From Penicillium oxalicum (taxonomy: Eukaryota > Ascomycota > Eurotiomycetes > Eurotiales > Aspergillaceae), in NCBI RefSeq assembly GCF_001723175.1, contig NC_064652.1, positions 3,782,001-3,846,000 on the forward strand: a DNA stretch of 64,000 nucleotides, written 5' to 3'. Position 1 is the stretch's first letter, and each line of letters starts with the position of its first letter. This document shows, piece by piece, positions 26,601-36,631 of this stretch. The notes under the pieces are model-generated. The model was not told where the DNA came from and did no database searches. It saw nothing but the letters and a program-made list of their open reading frames with translations. The position numbers were made by a program, and so were the translations under genes.

Positions 26601-27372
26601 CAGCACCATTGATATTTTGTCTGGTCTTTCGGAAATGGAGTCCCCCTGTCCACTGATCTACATCTCCGGTGGCTACATGCCAAGTGAGCATGAATCGATC
26701 TATGAAATTGCGCAAAAGCTCTCGAGCGCGCCAGGGTACGATCAGACAAAGTTCGTGTCTGAATTGCTCCTGGGAGAATACAACAAGCACCTGGACAAAA
26801 GTAAACGACACGCCCCGAAAGCGCGAACGATTATTCCGGGCTTTATTGTGGGAACACGCCAAGAGGGTATCGCTCACCAAGAAGATTTTCTGTGGAGACT
26901 CTCTTTCAGCATTTCTCGCCTTCAAGCCGTGAGTATGGATCTTCTCACTCATATCAATGTTGCTGGCGTGGATCAAGTGTCCGATCTCGTTTCGGATGCC
27001 CTTCTACAACCAGACCGGTATTCCACGACCACCATCAAATGTTACGATGGAGTCAATATCTCGACACTCTGCAACATTCTTGAAGACAAGCTGGACATCC
27101 AGATCAGGAAGGTCGAGCATGCGGAGTGGATGAGGATCTTGCGGACTGACATAGATGAGGCGGACTTTGACCATCCATTTGCACCTGTGTTTGAATGGTT
27201 GCAATCAAACTCCCTGGGCACCCCATCTCAAGGTTCCCTTTTCAATGAAGAAGACATCGTGAAAGCTCTGGAGAGAAGTGTGGAGTATTTGAAAGGAACA
27301 GGGTACTTTTCGGATGAGAATCATAGATCGGGAACAAGAAAGGCTGATAGATTTACCCGGTCATCCTGTTGA
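23656..27372 (+). CDS. NRPS-like A-T-R enzyme (amino acid reductase)
   Basis: A single uninterrupted exon of 1238 residues; the first ATG is at 23656 (an upstream in-frame TTG is not a likely start). Residues about 1-200 resemble a short condensation-like remnant. An adenylation domain follows (about 205-725): FTSGSTGIPKG near 372, FDASIMELW with the amino-binding Asp, NVYGTTETG near 500, YRTGDM near 598, TSGKLDR near 705. After a glycine-rich linker (near 732) comes a carrier domain with the phosphopantetheine serine in VGLSSMRL (about 789). The C-terminal thioester reductase domain has TGFLG (about 870) for NADPH and a YDQTK catalytic motif (about 1027). Such enzymes activate an amino acid and release it as aldehyde or alcohol; relatives include Lys2 and the Aspergillus LnaA/LnbA reductases. 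Having Asp at the amino-contact position favours an alpha-amino acid over an aryl acid. Confidence 0.9.
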   Translation: MAINQPKPPRIVSSRASAVLNTSPESMTWDVNLLAAWLLLLRDYYGEETPGFKLLRPTSSGTLDWTQIPKGLKAQSISMSIKPEDSVTTIQRLVSEEFERENDGDSPGLTYHTGVLTLRDDEVKNFGSQQQILKIFEGLNLELLLTVVKSGKESTVSVWGNSSSQRAFSPCRVLRSFTQVFERVSSQQSTQVDEIESITDLDIEKMHSFNFKTDCKKVKDPECLHALINTHYTEHPEKIALSSTAKDMTYHELGQISAAIAHFLGKRGTRPGDVIGICLEKSVWTIATLLGVLRAGAAYVPMDPSYPPNRVRQIIEQADIRRIVANETIQDKLGDINADIIFLPTIEDLEIPDDWTKELDMSVHNPAYIIFTSGSTGIPKGAVQQHQAVSISLIECIEAFGVDRSTRFMQFSSLAFDASIMELWSPLVAGGCVCVPSEEERSSDLEMTMRSLKVTDAWLTAGLAKQLRPENLPDLRRLSVGGEALSEDVLRTWSDKVQLNNVYGTTETGVWDTMKNAMKAGDNPNNIGRGIGNVACWISDPSNPQRLRPVGAEGELLIQSSSLALGYLKAPELSASVFLHPSSLKWGSLIPASEGSRIYRTGDMAKFNADGDIVFVGRQSGFIKIRGLRVDLSEVEHAINSADCARRSAIVLPEAGEGDVEMVAFVETTANYQSRLVDDMHDHLSETLPTYMIPSVFIPMEKLPLTTSGKLDRQRLRSDLSRMSQKSLQSFRRGGGGGGGDGATTFSKIPATRSAAIEISCMVADQLSNRDEAYANSLRGKNFPLETVGLSSMRLASLTTLLRKKFNKKIKIGDLRRQALTVCDVEDLVSENKHEHPDDNEARNLIDDLTKLKPKLHFGSSRRKTIFLTSITGFLGSQILRSLLQSPEIEHIIGLVRAKSKEEAMEKVEHQAKLGKWWKSAFRNRIEIWLGDLSKPQFGLEVSQRSRLWGRDDYRPVDGIIHNGARVNWMESYQELELVNVHSTIDILSGLSEMESPCPLIYISGGYMPSEHESIYEIAQKLSSAPGYDQTKFVSELLLGEYNKHLDKSKRHAPKARTIIPGFIVGTRQEGIAHQEDFLWRLSFSISRLQAVSMDLLTHINVAGVDQVSDLVSDALLQPDRYSTTTIKCYDGVNISTLCNILEDKLDIQIRKVEHAEWMRILRTDIDEADFDHPFAPVFEWLQSNSLGTPSQGSLFNEEDIVKALERSVEYLKGTGYFSDENHRSGTRKADRFTRSSC

Positions 27373-28362
27373 GATTTCAGGCATGTGATTTTGGGACAAG
27401 TGAGGCTCGTGCTTAATTCCTTATTTTTACAAACTTCCCGCACACAGAATGAAGTTTCCAGTGTTTATCGTATCATACTCCTTGTGGATCTCAAAGTGAA
27501 AATACTTTGAAGTGTTTGATATAACGCGATAGCAATCGGGTCCAACAGATATAGAATTACGGCTGTACCTGATTATTCTCTCTGGGTTGAATATATTCGG
27601 TAGAAATGATGTTCTTGAAGACGATTTGTTAACATAACGCAGATTCTGATCTTTTTTGTCAGATCGATTTGCATGGGGATGTTTTGAAGAATGGAGCCTC
27701 GACCTCATCTCTTTACAATGGCATCATTTGAGCCCCATTATCAACAGGACATGCCCTAATTCACCATGACTCAGCTTGACTGGGAGCATTGAGTTGTTTG
27801 CAGCTAACACATGCTATTTTGCCTAGAATACAGCGACGAGGAACACCGCTTTTTAGCGCACTTGATTATCTCTATGTACAAATTGGCACAATGATGACCG
27901 CGCCACGACATCTGGTACAGCCAGAGAGCACATGGTTCCCCTTGCGTCACCTACGTAAAAGATCAAATCTCTAGCCCGTCCTCCAAAGGCTTCCTCTTAA
28001 GTGTCGATGACAATCGGCGTATTGAAAGTGGATGGTAGACCGGATGGCGGGCTTTGGCGCACTTGAAGTCAACCTTCCTAACCCACTTAAGGTTGCAAAT
28101 GAAGCAATGAAGGACTAAGTCGCTACACGGCTTGTACAGGCACTTATACGGGGAGAATGTATAAGGGCGTGACTCGGAAGTGAAGGCTCGCTTCAACAGA
28201 CTGGAGAACCAGATGGAATGGAAGGCGGTGGGGGGATACAGGAAATCGCATCTCACATGAGAGACACAGTCACGTGCGGTCTTAAGACAACGCCCACTTT
28301 TGACAAGGCGACGTGTATAGAGTACTCATGATGCAACCACGAAGTACGACGGCTTTATCTAT
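27373..28362. other. Intergenic, nothing recognised
   Basis: This is the 3' flank of the NRPS-like gene up to the decayed gene. Only short ORFs without recognisable motifs occur on either strand. Confidence 0.5.
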
Positions 28363-29555
28363 TTGTCGCCGTGGTCTGTATCCGCAAAACAAGTTGGATT
28401 GTGGGTCACACTGCCCATTGTGGGCACCAAGCCGGAACCGCCATCATCGGTGACCGCGCTCAAATACCTCTCTCGGTTTTGTGCGCATTATCATCTTTAC
28501 GCTCAATGCTCGGCCGCCCTTGCCGGAGTGCTCTGCATTCCATTCACGGGAAAGGATATTGTTTCCCTCCCATTTCCGAAACTAATTCCTGGACAGGAAC
28601 GAAAGGAGCCTGTGGGCAACCCTTCCACTTCGATTTTAGAACTTCTCAATGATCTCAATTATCTTAGTGAATTGTCTCTAAAGGCCATGACGCTCAGATG
28701 TATTAGGTAGGGTTTACGCTCCATTCTGTACAGCACCTTCTTGAATCCAAATATAGAGTATAACATCATCAGTGCCTGGCTTAATCCGGCTTTTGCAGTA
28801 CTTGATTCGATTCTTCAAGAAAGAGCCTAGTGGCTACGCTTCTAGCAAACCGGCAACCTCGGCTGGGCATACCCTGGCTCGGTGCAATTCTTACAGACTC
28901 CACAAAGTCCGTCTTGCATGATATACGAGCAGGAATGGTGGCTTTGGACCTTTCGGCCTCTGCCTGGACTGGAACATCACAGACATTCCTGACCCTAGAA
29001 ATCGGACGTAATCAGAATGGATTGATACGTCACGAGGTCGAGTGTCGATTACTCTATGTCACTGCTTGTGAAGGCCACGAACGGCCTCCGATATGGCCGT
29101 GGAAGAAGCCTGTTTGATTTACCAAGCTTTGCGGCACAGAGCTTCTAGTCCGACAACATGCCCAATGTACTGCTCGTTGCTTAGATTATGATTGCTGGGA
29201 ATGGATGTTGATAAAGGGTAGTTTTATACGAGATTCTGCAGCAGAGTTCATATGGCCCCGGCCTGTGGTCAGACCATCAGACAGATCAATCAAATGAGAA
29301 TGACAGATCTTGATAACTATCACTTTGATTTTTGTTCGCAATTGCGTTCGGAAGCAACCACACGTGGGGTATTTGAATGGTTTGGATGGACAGGGTATTC
29401 AAGCAGTGAAAGACCTTTATACTAGCATTCGTGGCTGGATTTTGAAGGCACTGACGAAAAAGAAGGGTGTGACATGGGATGCGGGATCAGAGGTGAGAGA
29501 ACGGGGAATTCCAAAAAGAGAACAAGTTGAAAGCTGGTTCGAAAGCTTCGGATAG
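28363..29555 (+). pseudogene. Decayed gene of an uncharacterised fungal family
   Basis: Consecutive segments read like one protein: LWVTLPIVG...ALKYLSRFC...YAQCSAALAGVL...VSLPFPK (28390-28590), MTLRCIR then LRSILYSTFLNPNIEYN, NRQPRLGIPWLGAIL and SASAWTGTSQTFL (28850-28990), PPIWPWK near 29095, and TTRGVFEWFGWTGYSS (near 29350-29400) followed by HSWLDFE. I recall this block order (PRLGFLWLGA, AAWTGT, SIFGWLRSTGY...IYQHSWF) from a widespread uncharacterised family in Aspergillus, Penicillium and Fusarium. The reading is broken by a TAG after about 28707, a frame change near 28828, a TGA after the PWK segment, and a TAG where the family usually has Gln before HSW. No plausible introns remove these, so I call a pseudogene. 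Function of the family is unknown to me. Confidence 0.6.
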
Positions 29556-30428
29556 CTCAAGGGAAGCTAGTAAGGCTTGCGGGTTGACTCTGGAAAATAG
29601 CAAAGTATATTAAAGCGGACCTAGGACTTGGATCATTCTCAGTCATGTGCCGCGGGAGTCTCAAACAGTTCGTTAGCTGCGTGATCTCATACGTATTCTG
29701 CCCAGCCGAATGTTCTTCCAGTTCTCGACGGGCTACCTCAGTTCAGTCCTCTTTGTTGTAGTTAGGGGAGTAGAGAAGTCATCAAATGTAAGATTCTAGA
29801 AATCGCTGACTTTACGGGATACAGGATTAGGACGGAAGAGATGCGAGATCATGCGGTAAGCTCAGATCCGAGTTGAACTGCGGCTCAAATTGAAGGATAG
29901 GTTTATTGACCGCGATGACTCTTTTCTGTCGATATCTCTGAGCACTACGCCTCATTTGGCACGCTACTTGCACAATTTGGGGAAAGCCGTCGAGATATTT
30001 CAACTGAGAGTTTCAGTTTCACCACCAAGGGTGCAATGCAGGTCTAGAATGAAGACTCGCGGTGACGTTCCAAGTTGCTCAAACTCGCTGAGATATCGCA
30101 CTATCGGCCGTGACGGCGCGGGTCTCCTGCCAGAAGGAAGGAATGATCGAAGTTGAATTACAATTGCAGACCCAAAGCTGCCGTATCTTGTCTCTCTGGA
30201 TAGATGTTCCATATTCCTGCTGTGTGTGAGAGTGAAGGAAGGCCAGGGGATTCATTGTTCTCGACCCCTTCCGAGCGTATCGTGAGACTCAAGACCATGT
30301 AATGGAAGTGATCAACTGTCAGATTAAATGCAGCCAAGAGTAGATCTTCTTGGCATTGAAATATTAGATCAGGCCCGTAATGGCCTATTAATATACCTGA
30401 TTTGAGTGTAACAATCCTTGTCGAAAGC
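29556..30428. other. Intergenic, nothing recognised
   Basis: Between the decayed gene and the 3' end of the dehydrogenase. Short ORFs only; no repeats or RNA genes seen. Confidence 0.5.
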
Positions 30429-31558
30429 TCACAGACCCGCCTTCTTAGCCTCGGCTTCAGACCAATCCCACAAGCGCTTACCCATTTCCTCACTCTGGAC
30501 ATATTTATTGTGTTGCTTCCAATTGCCGACTGGAACGTAGTATGCTCCGTTGTGCAGGTCTTCCTTTTTTGCGCCCGCAGCAGCCCAGAGTGAATTACAT
30601 GCACCTTGTGGGACGGACGAGCCAAAGAGTCGCAACAGCTTGATACTCCATCTCAACAAGGCAGCACGATCGTTTATCGCTCCATAGAGATCAGTCAAAA
30701 TCACACCGGGATGGACGGATACGGAAGTGATAGACGGATATCTGCGGCTGAGCTCGGCGGCGAACAGGATATTCGCAGCCTTTGATGCTCCGTAGCGTGC
30801 GTTCGTGTTGACCTTCTTCAGCTTCTCCTGGTTGAGAATCGTCTCCAATGAGGGAGCAAGGTTATGTGCGACCGAGGAAAGCGATACAATTCGGACGTCT
30901 GAGCCCGGTGTCTCGGCGGTCCTTTGAAGAGTTGGTAGGAGGAGTTTGGTGAGCATAAAGTGACCAGTATGGTTGGTCCCCAGTTGAATCTCGTGGCCCA
31001 TCTCGGTCTCGCCCGGTGGAAGCGCCATGACGCCTGCATTCAAAACAAGTCGATCCAGTCTGTCGGATTCTGCATGGAATTTCTCCGCCGCATTGCGGAT
31101 CGACCTGGTGGATGTCAAGTCCAAAGGTAACCAAACAATTTCCACTTCATTGGTGATGGTCGCTTTGATGGATTTGATGGCTTCAATCGCTTTGGATTCA
31201 GTTCGGGCTCCCAGGAAGATTTTGCGTGGGTTATGCTGGGCTAGCTGAAGGACGGTTTCCTTGCCGAGGCCAGCATTGCCTTGCATTCAATTAGCATTTT
31301 TTTTTTCTTTTTCTCCTTTTTTCTTTGGGAATGGAGTCCAGATGATCATGTCGGCCCAAGTTGCTAGGGGATGTACGTACCACCCGTCACCAAAATGACC
31401 TTATCGCTCAAGTCTGGAATATCGGTCTCAGGGCGGAATTTCACACCACCAAAATAATTGAATGGATTCAGAGACGCTGCGACAAACGCGGCCATAATTA
31501 ACACCGTGAGAGAAATGAACAGGGACATGAACAGCCAAAGTGATTGACAGGTGATCAA
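30429..31558 (-). CDS. Membrane-anchored short-chain dehydrogenase
   Basis: Two exons, 31558-31381 and 31279-30429, spliced over a 101-bp GTACGT...AAG intron, give 342 residues. The splice rebuilds the cofactor motif TGGNAGLG (about residues 57-64), which supports it. Other SDR features: LNAGVM, the catalytic serine in IVSLSSVAHN, and YGASK as the Tyr/Lys pair. Residues about 5-30 form one hydrophobic segment, suggesting an N-terminal membrane anchor. The closest type is the retinol dehydrogenase / WW-domain oxidoreductase-like group, which reduces or oxidises carbonyls with NADP(H). The substrate is unknown. It could act on an aldehyde from the nearby A-T-R enzyme, but it lies 3 kb away with a pseudogene between, so this is only a possibility. 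Confidence 0.85.
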
Positions 31559-32040
31559 GTCAGGGTGATTTACAGCGCTGATATGTATGTGGGCGGGCAG
31601 GTCTTGGTGTCACCATCTCTAAAACTGCTCGGAGGAACAAATCCTGGTGGAAAGTTAAGACTGAAGCCGGGGACATCGAAGTGGGCCATAAGGAACAGGT
31701 TCGAACCCCTTTGAAAGCTCAAGTGGATCGCCGATGAGCCGCCGACCGACGGCTGACTTGTGATCGATCAATAGTGGCCTGAATTATATGGCCTCAATTA
31801 AGGCTCTTCCTGCTACAGCAGTTTTGTCCAACCAGTTTGCAAAACGTGGTAACTACCCACCCATTCTCGGGACCTCATTCGCGAACGAAGGAGACGAAAA
31901 AAAAAGAAAAGATGTTGCAACACTTTGAAAGTGAGTGCTAAGAAAACAACAGATGTGGAACTCCCACTAATTGGGTCGACAAAAGTGAAACTCCTTAGGC
32001 ACTAACCGCGTAGGTCGCACACGGAGGTCACCAAAATGAA

Positions 32041-32112
32041 AGCCCCACGCCGGGCTCGAACCGGCAGCCTCTTGATTAGAAGTCAAGCGCGCTACCATTG
32101 CGCCAGTAGGGC
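32041..32112 (-). tRNA. tRNA-Arg (anticodon UCU)
   Basis: 72 nt on the minus strand fold as a full cloverleaf: acceptor GCCCTAC with GTGGGGC, a four-base D stem (GCGC/GCGC), anticodon stem CTTGA/TCAAG around loop CTTCTAA (anticodon TCT, reading AGA), and T arm GCCGG/CCGGC with TTCGAGC loop. There is no intron. T-rich sequence with a TTTT stretch follows within about 10 bases and can end Pol III transcription. Confidence 0.93.
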
Positions 32113-33826
32113 CAAGGGATGCATGTACAAGCAAAACATTACATTATATTTTAATTCGTCAATTCAGTGACGAACACGGCAAATCACCTCATTGAGATAC
32201 GGCGCTTTTCCCCATCGCGATTAAAGTCTCTACTGCATTCTTCTTAACTTTGATGCATTTCTTTTGATTTCCTGACCATATTCACTATAATTCCCCCGAA
32301 GTGACCATTCAATGCTGTCCGAGGTGTCTCTGCTCGAATCACCGACGCAGAATAAAGTAAATTTCCCGCGTAAAGGTCTCCCAGGCCAAGAACTGGACCT
32401 GGATCAATTGGTGAGTCTCTTTTGCCAGAACTACGCCAAGGATGAGAAATACCTGAGCAGAAGCCTCGAAATTCTCAGTTCAAAATCTATTCATCTCTTT
32501 CAGTCCAATTAATGCACCTTGGTACAATCGAATCTTTGAAGCTATATCTATCTCTTTGCTCTCAAAACGGAAGAAAATAGAAACATCGTCAATACTGGGC
32601 ATGGGTGTCGGAGAAAATGGAGTCTCATGACATCCAGAACCTTTTCAACTATCTGACTGGGCGTTCACGGGGAGCTGGTACGATACTGAGAATCTATGCT
32701 GATTTGTCGATGTGGAAAGCTGGGGGAAAAGTCTAACTCGATTGCTCATGGAAGTGAGAATGCCGTCCGACGAGCGCTGTACCTGGTAGGCCTCAAGCGG
32801 TCGTGTATTTTCCAACTTATCAGCAAAGAGTCAGACGTGTTCATTTTATCTTTGAGAGAGTGATATGGCAAGCTGTCGAAGCCAGGTAAATTTCTACAAA
32901 GCCTCATCTGCTTCAAGGTCCTTTGAAAGAATCAGAGAATGGTGACTATAGCCTCATCCACCATCCCACTCGCTCACTCACGCTCCATCTTGCCAGTTAA
33001 TTCTCTAGATACTAAGCTATACTTTGAGTAGAACCCCTCAACTTTACTCCGTGTGATGATCCGACAAGATGGAATGGCCAATCACCATCAGAAAATCGAG
33101 CCAAGGCTGCAAATACACCCCCGATAAGACTTGTGCCCCATTTGCGGCCCGGCACCCGCTTCCCGACACCGTGCAACCGTATATGCATCGGTACGCCCCA
33201 TATTGCTTGTCAGTGACCAACTGGGGCTTAGTGATGGGAGATATGTAGATCCTACGGAATTAGTGTGGCGGGAGCCATCGGATCTTATCCATCAGCAATA
33301 GGGCTATGAGAACTCTCTAGGATGTGCGACCAGTAGTAAATCTGTATCAACCCCGTGCAACTTGCCGGATCACATCTGTGGTGAAATGCAGTCATGTGCT
33401 GGCAAATGATTGCTTGACACATCCGATCACGAAGAACCCTGCACCTGGCAGTGGTACTGTCAATGTTGGGATGAATAGACGGTCACCTGCACTCTAGGTT
33501 ACTGTCCATCATATTCACCATGATTAGGTCAGCTGTGAGCACATGACACCAATTCATTGATTGGTCCCTCAGCTCTCACAGCCTCGTCTCGCCACTCCAC
33601 CTCCAGGCGCTACGGGCCGGAGATATAACATCAAGGCCAACCGTCAGTGAAACTCCGATCCTCAAGTGGCGTGCCAACCATCCCTGATGATTCTGCAATC
33701 CCTGGTCTGGCCATGTAAATCATCTTCTTTATCTTCCAGGGGATCAGTGCAGAAGGGGCCAATTCTGCAAGATCTGCGGACCTCCGTGTCCCTCAGCTGG
33801 TCGGGATCAGCGTTGTGGTCGGACTT
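32113..33826. other. Intergenic upstream of the MFS gene
   Basis: No gene is supported here; the small ORF at 32312-32512 has no recognisable motif. The distal part (33500-33826) forms the promoter region of the MFS gene and holds the two sites listed separately. Confidence 0.5.
33536..33543. promoter_or_regulatory. TGAGCACA, candidate Mac1-type copper element
   Basis: TGAGCACA lies 562 bp upstream of the MFS start codon. It is the reverse complement of TGTGCTCA, which I recall as the Mac1 element in Aspergillus fumigatus. Isocyanide clusters in Aspergillus respond to copper, so the site is worth noting. An eight-base match can occur by chance. Confidence 0.25.
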
Positions 33827-33854
33827 TGGGTGAAAGTCCGCGGACTTTCACCCA
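33827..33854. promoter_or_regulatory. Perfect 28-bp palindrome in the MFS promoter
   Basis: The 28 bases centred between 33840 and 33841 equal their own reverse complement; each arm reads TGGGTGAAAGTCCG with CCGCGG at the centre. The octamer CGGACTTT occurs as two direct copies and one inverted copy between 33820 and 33848. Zn2Cys6 dimers bind inverted CGG triplets, so this is a good candidate operator, about 245 bp before the ATG of the MFS gene. Confidence 0.5.
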
Positions 33855-34097
33855 CCATTTTGGGTGGTTGCCGGCGGCCGTTTCAATCCCGGAGCTTGCC
33901 AAACCTCCATCCCTGTGAAGACCTGGAAAAATATAGCAACATGACCTGTTATAAACCCAAGATCAAAATGCCTTTAATTGTCTCCATTCCCCTCTTCATT
34001 TCATCGTCCTCAAATACCCCAAGTCGACCGGACTGAAAAGAGACGGGTTTCTTCATCACACAGCCTTTGCGCACATCAACAAAGGATCGAAACCATC

Positions 34098-35711
34098 ATG
34101 TCTTCCATCGACGGATCCACGATGCCTAATAGCAGGCCCCTGAGCAAAGAGGAAATTGACCGACCCGACGATTTGCCCTCGGGACCGGGCGGTGCTGGCG
34201 AACCCGACGTGAATGGGCCTCCTTCCGCCTTTTCATCAACCTTCCACGAAGCCCTCTTCATTCTCATCGTCGGCTTATCGCAGCTGTTCTCCGTGGGTGG
34301 CCTTGGAAATGCCGCTTTCTCGATGGAAGAGATTGGCCGGGCGCTGAATGTCACCAGCAATGGACAGATGTCCTGGTTCTTGGCCGCATACTCTCTGTGT
34401 GGTGGTGTCTTTGTCTTGGTGACTGGACGACTGGGTGACCACTTCGGCCACAAGTATGTCTTCATGTTCGGATGGTTGTGGATGGCTCTCTGGTCTTTGA
34501 TCAGCGGCTTTGCCAAGGACGTGATTCTCTTCGATATCGCTCGCGGCATGACTGGTATCGGTAACGGTGCACTAGTCCCCAACTCCTTCGCCCTCCTCGC
34601 GCGTGCATTCCCGCCATTCTCGGTCAAGAAGAACATCTCCTTCGCTTTCCTGGGCTTCTGCGCACCCTCGGGGTACATCTTCGGTGGACTCATCGGCGCT
34701 GCCTTTGCGGAGAAAGTCACTTGGCGATGGGGTTTCTGGTTCTGGGCCATTGGCTGTCTCGTCCTCGGCGTCGCGACCTATTTCGTGATCCCTCACAGCG
34801 TGGGTTCGCCCGTCCCGGGACTCAGCCTCAAGCAGTTTGACTACCTCGGGTCCGCTCTCGGCGTGTCTGGTCTCATCCTCTTCTCCTTTGCCTGGAGCCA
34901 AGCTTCCGTGGTAGGCTGGCAAGAGCCGTACGTCTACGCGCTTCTCATTGTCGGAATTCTCTTGATCGTTGCTTTTGTTTTCTCGCAATCGCGCGTTAAG
35001 TCTCCCGTTCTCCCCAACTCGCTCTGGACCCGCAAGGGCTTCTCTCCCGTCGTCACGGCCATGGCGTTTGGCTGGATGTCCTTTGGCATCTTCCTCTACT
35101 ACACGACCATCTTCATTCTGACCATCCACAACGCCCAGCCACTCACGGCTGTCGCGCAGATGGTCCCGCTGGTCATTGGCGGTATGTTTGCGACTGCCTC
35201 GGTCGGTATCTTCATCGCCAAGGTCCCCGCGCAGTACATCTTCGGAGTCTCCATGTTCTCGTTCTTCATCGGTAACCTGCTCATGAGCTTTGCCAACTAC
35301 TCGAATGTCTACTGGGCTTTCATCTTCCCCGCGTGTCTGCTCGTGGTCGGTGGACCAGATCTGTCCTTCGCTTCGTCGGGAATTCTCATCTCCAACGCGG
35401 TCTTGCCCGAAGAGCAGGGTGTCGCAGGCTCGTTCATCTCCACCGTCGTGCAGTACTCCATCTCGATTGGTCTGGGCATTGCCGCCACTGTTGAGGCTCA
35501 TACAAACAACAATGGCCAGGATGTCATCCGTGGGTACCGTGGTGCGCTCTGGCTCGGTATTGGCTTTGCGGCCATCGCCTTCTTCATTGTGGTCGCTTTC
35601 ATCCGCGATAGCCGGTTCGATGAGAAGGAGAGCGACAAGCTTACCGCGGGTAGCACTGCGGGCAGCACGGAGGGTGCCTTTGAGAAATCTTCTGACAACG
35701 GCGATGCTTGA
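34098..35711 (+). CDS. MFS transporter, DHA2-like (14 TM)
   Basis: A single exon of 537 residues from ATG 34098 (MSSIDGS...); in-frame codons further upstream lie in what looks like the 5' leader. After a hydrophilic N-terminus of about 45 residues I count 14 hydrophobic segments. The first is near residues 48-68 and the last ends near 510, before a charged Ser/Thr/Gly-rich tail. The motif VTGRLGDHFGHKY after TM2 is the MFS motif A. Fourteen segments and this pattern place it in the drug:H+ antiporter 2 family; it also resembles fungal Amf1/aminotriazole-resistance-type proteins. It likely sits in the plasma membrane and exports a metabolite, though ammonium or another small cation cannot be excluded. 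Codon use is strongly C-ending. It converges with the isocyanide synthase gene. Confidence 0.87.
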   Translation: MSSIDGSTMPNSRPLSKEEIDRPDDLPSGPGGAGEPDVNGPPSAFSSTFHEALFILIVGLSQLFSVGGLGNAAFSMEEIGRALNVTSNGQMSWFLAAYSLCGGVFVLVTGRLGDHFGHKYVFMFGWLWMALWSLISGFAKDVILFDIARGMTGIGNGALVPNSFALLARAFPPFSVKKNISFAFLGFCAPSGYIFGGLIGAAFAEKVTWRWGFWFWAIGCLVLGVATYFVIPHSVGSPVPGLSLKQFDYLGSALGVSGLILFSFAWSQASVVGWQEPYVYALLIVGILLIVAFVFSQSRVKSPVLPNSLWTRKGFSPVVTAMAFGWMSFGIFLYYTTIFILTIHNAQPLTAVAQMVPLVIGGMFATASVGIFIAKVPAQYIFGVSMFSFFIGNLLMSFANYSNVYWAFIFPACLLVVGGPDLSFASSGILISNAVLPEEQGVAGSFISTVVQYSISIGLGIAATVEAHTNNNGQDVIRGYRGALWLGIGFAAIAFFIVVAFIRDSRFDEKESDKLTAGSTAGSTEGAFEKSSDNGDA

Positions 35712-36631
35712 GCATTCTCAAGCAGGATTGATGATTTTCGCGCAATTTGGATCAGAATCTTTTTCTTTGGATGGCTAGAAATTTCCTAAAATGAGTTTTT
35801 GCACTTACTGGCAAACACACACATAATAGAATGTTATTTTTTTTTTCCACATGCAGTAAATTTACCCAAGCAAAGCACGTAGCTAAGCCTTGAAATTATT
35901 TTTTCTTGGAACTTCCAAAAGCGTATTCGGAAAAAATGGCCATTTTTGTAGTCGAAAGGGCTGAGGGCAGAGCTGAGTATGCCAAGTCTTCAGGTCCGTC
36001 TCCGTCTACCGCAGCCGACAGAGCCAGTACACTGGTCTCATTCCCCACGGATTCCATGGAGTCTTGATTCACAGTAGAGCTCAAGGGTAAATGCCCTGGA
36101 ATATCGAGATCTTTGATAGTTCTCCCTACATGTTCCCAAATTGTAGATCAGTCGCCCATATCGACCGAGAAAGGCCGAAAAAAAATGATTACCATGTTCC
36201 TTAACGGGTGTTTAGGATTTGAGAACATACTCGCTCGAAGACAAAAGTAGACCGTCACCACTACCTCGATTTTATCTTTCAGGTTTGAGAATTAGATGTT
36301 CTTTTTAATGGTAAATTCCAATCTGATTATGTCTATTCTTCTGCACTTTGATTGCATAGTCTGCCTGACAAAACGAAATGGCCAAATGGCACATCAAGGA
36401 ACAAATGAGATGAATATGCAAAAGAAAAAGAAAAAAAAAACAAATACGAGATGAGCGACGGGACTACGGCAGTGAATTACGAGGAAGGGACTTTGAAAAA
36501 GTAACATTGATCCAATTTTATGTCGAATATCAACTTCTCTCTAATACAAGCAAAAACATGACGAATAGGAGATAAAAAAAAAAGAAAGAAAGAAAAAAAC
36601 AAGCATTGCCGCTGGAAAAGGACGAAAGAAT
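35712..36631. other. Convergent 3' flanks, nothing recognised
   Basis: The 0.9-kb gap lies between the 3' ends of the MFS gene and the isocyanide synthase gene. It contains A/T runs (near 35838, 36430 and 36570) and no coding signal. Confidence 0.5.

Noticed and set aside
34572..35501. Long minus-strand ORF opposite the MFS gene
   Set aside because: Charged, low-complexity translation with no motif; antisense shadow of the transporter.
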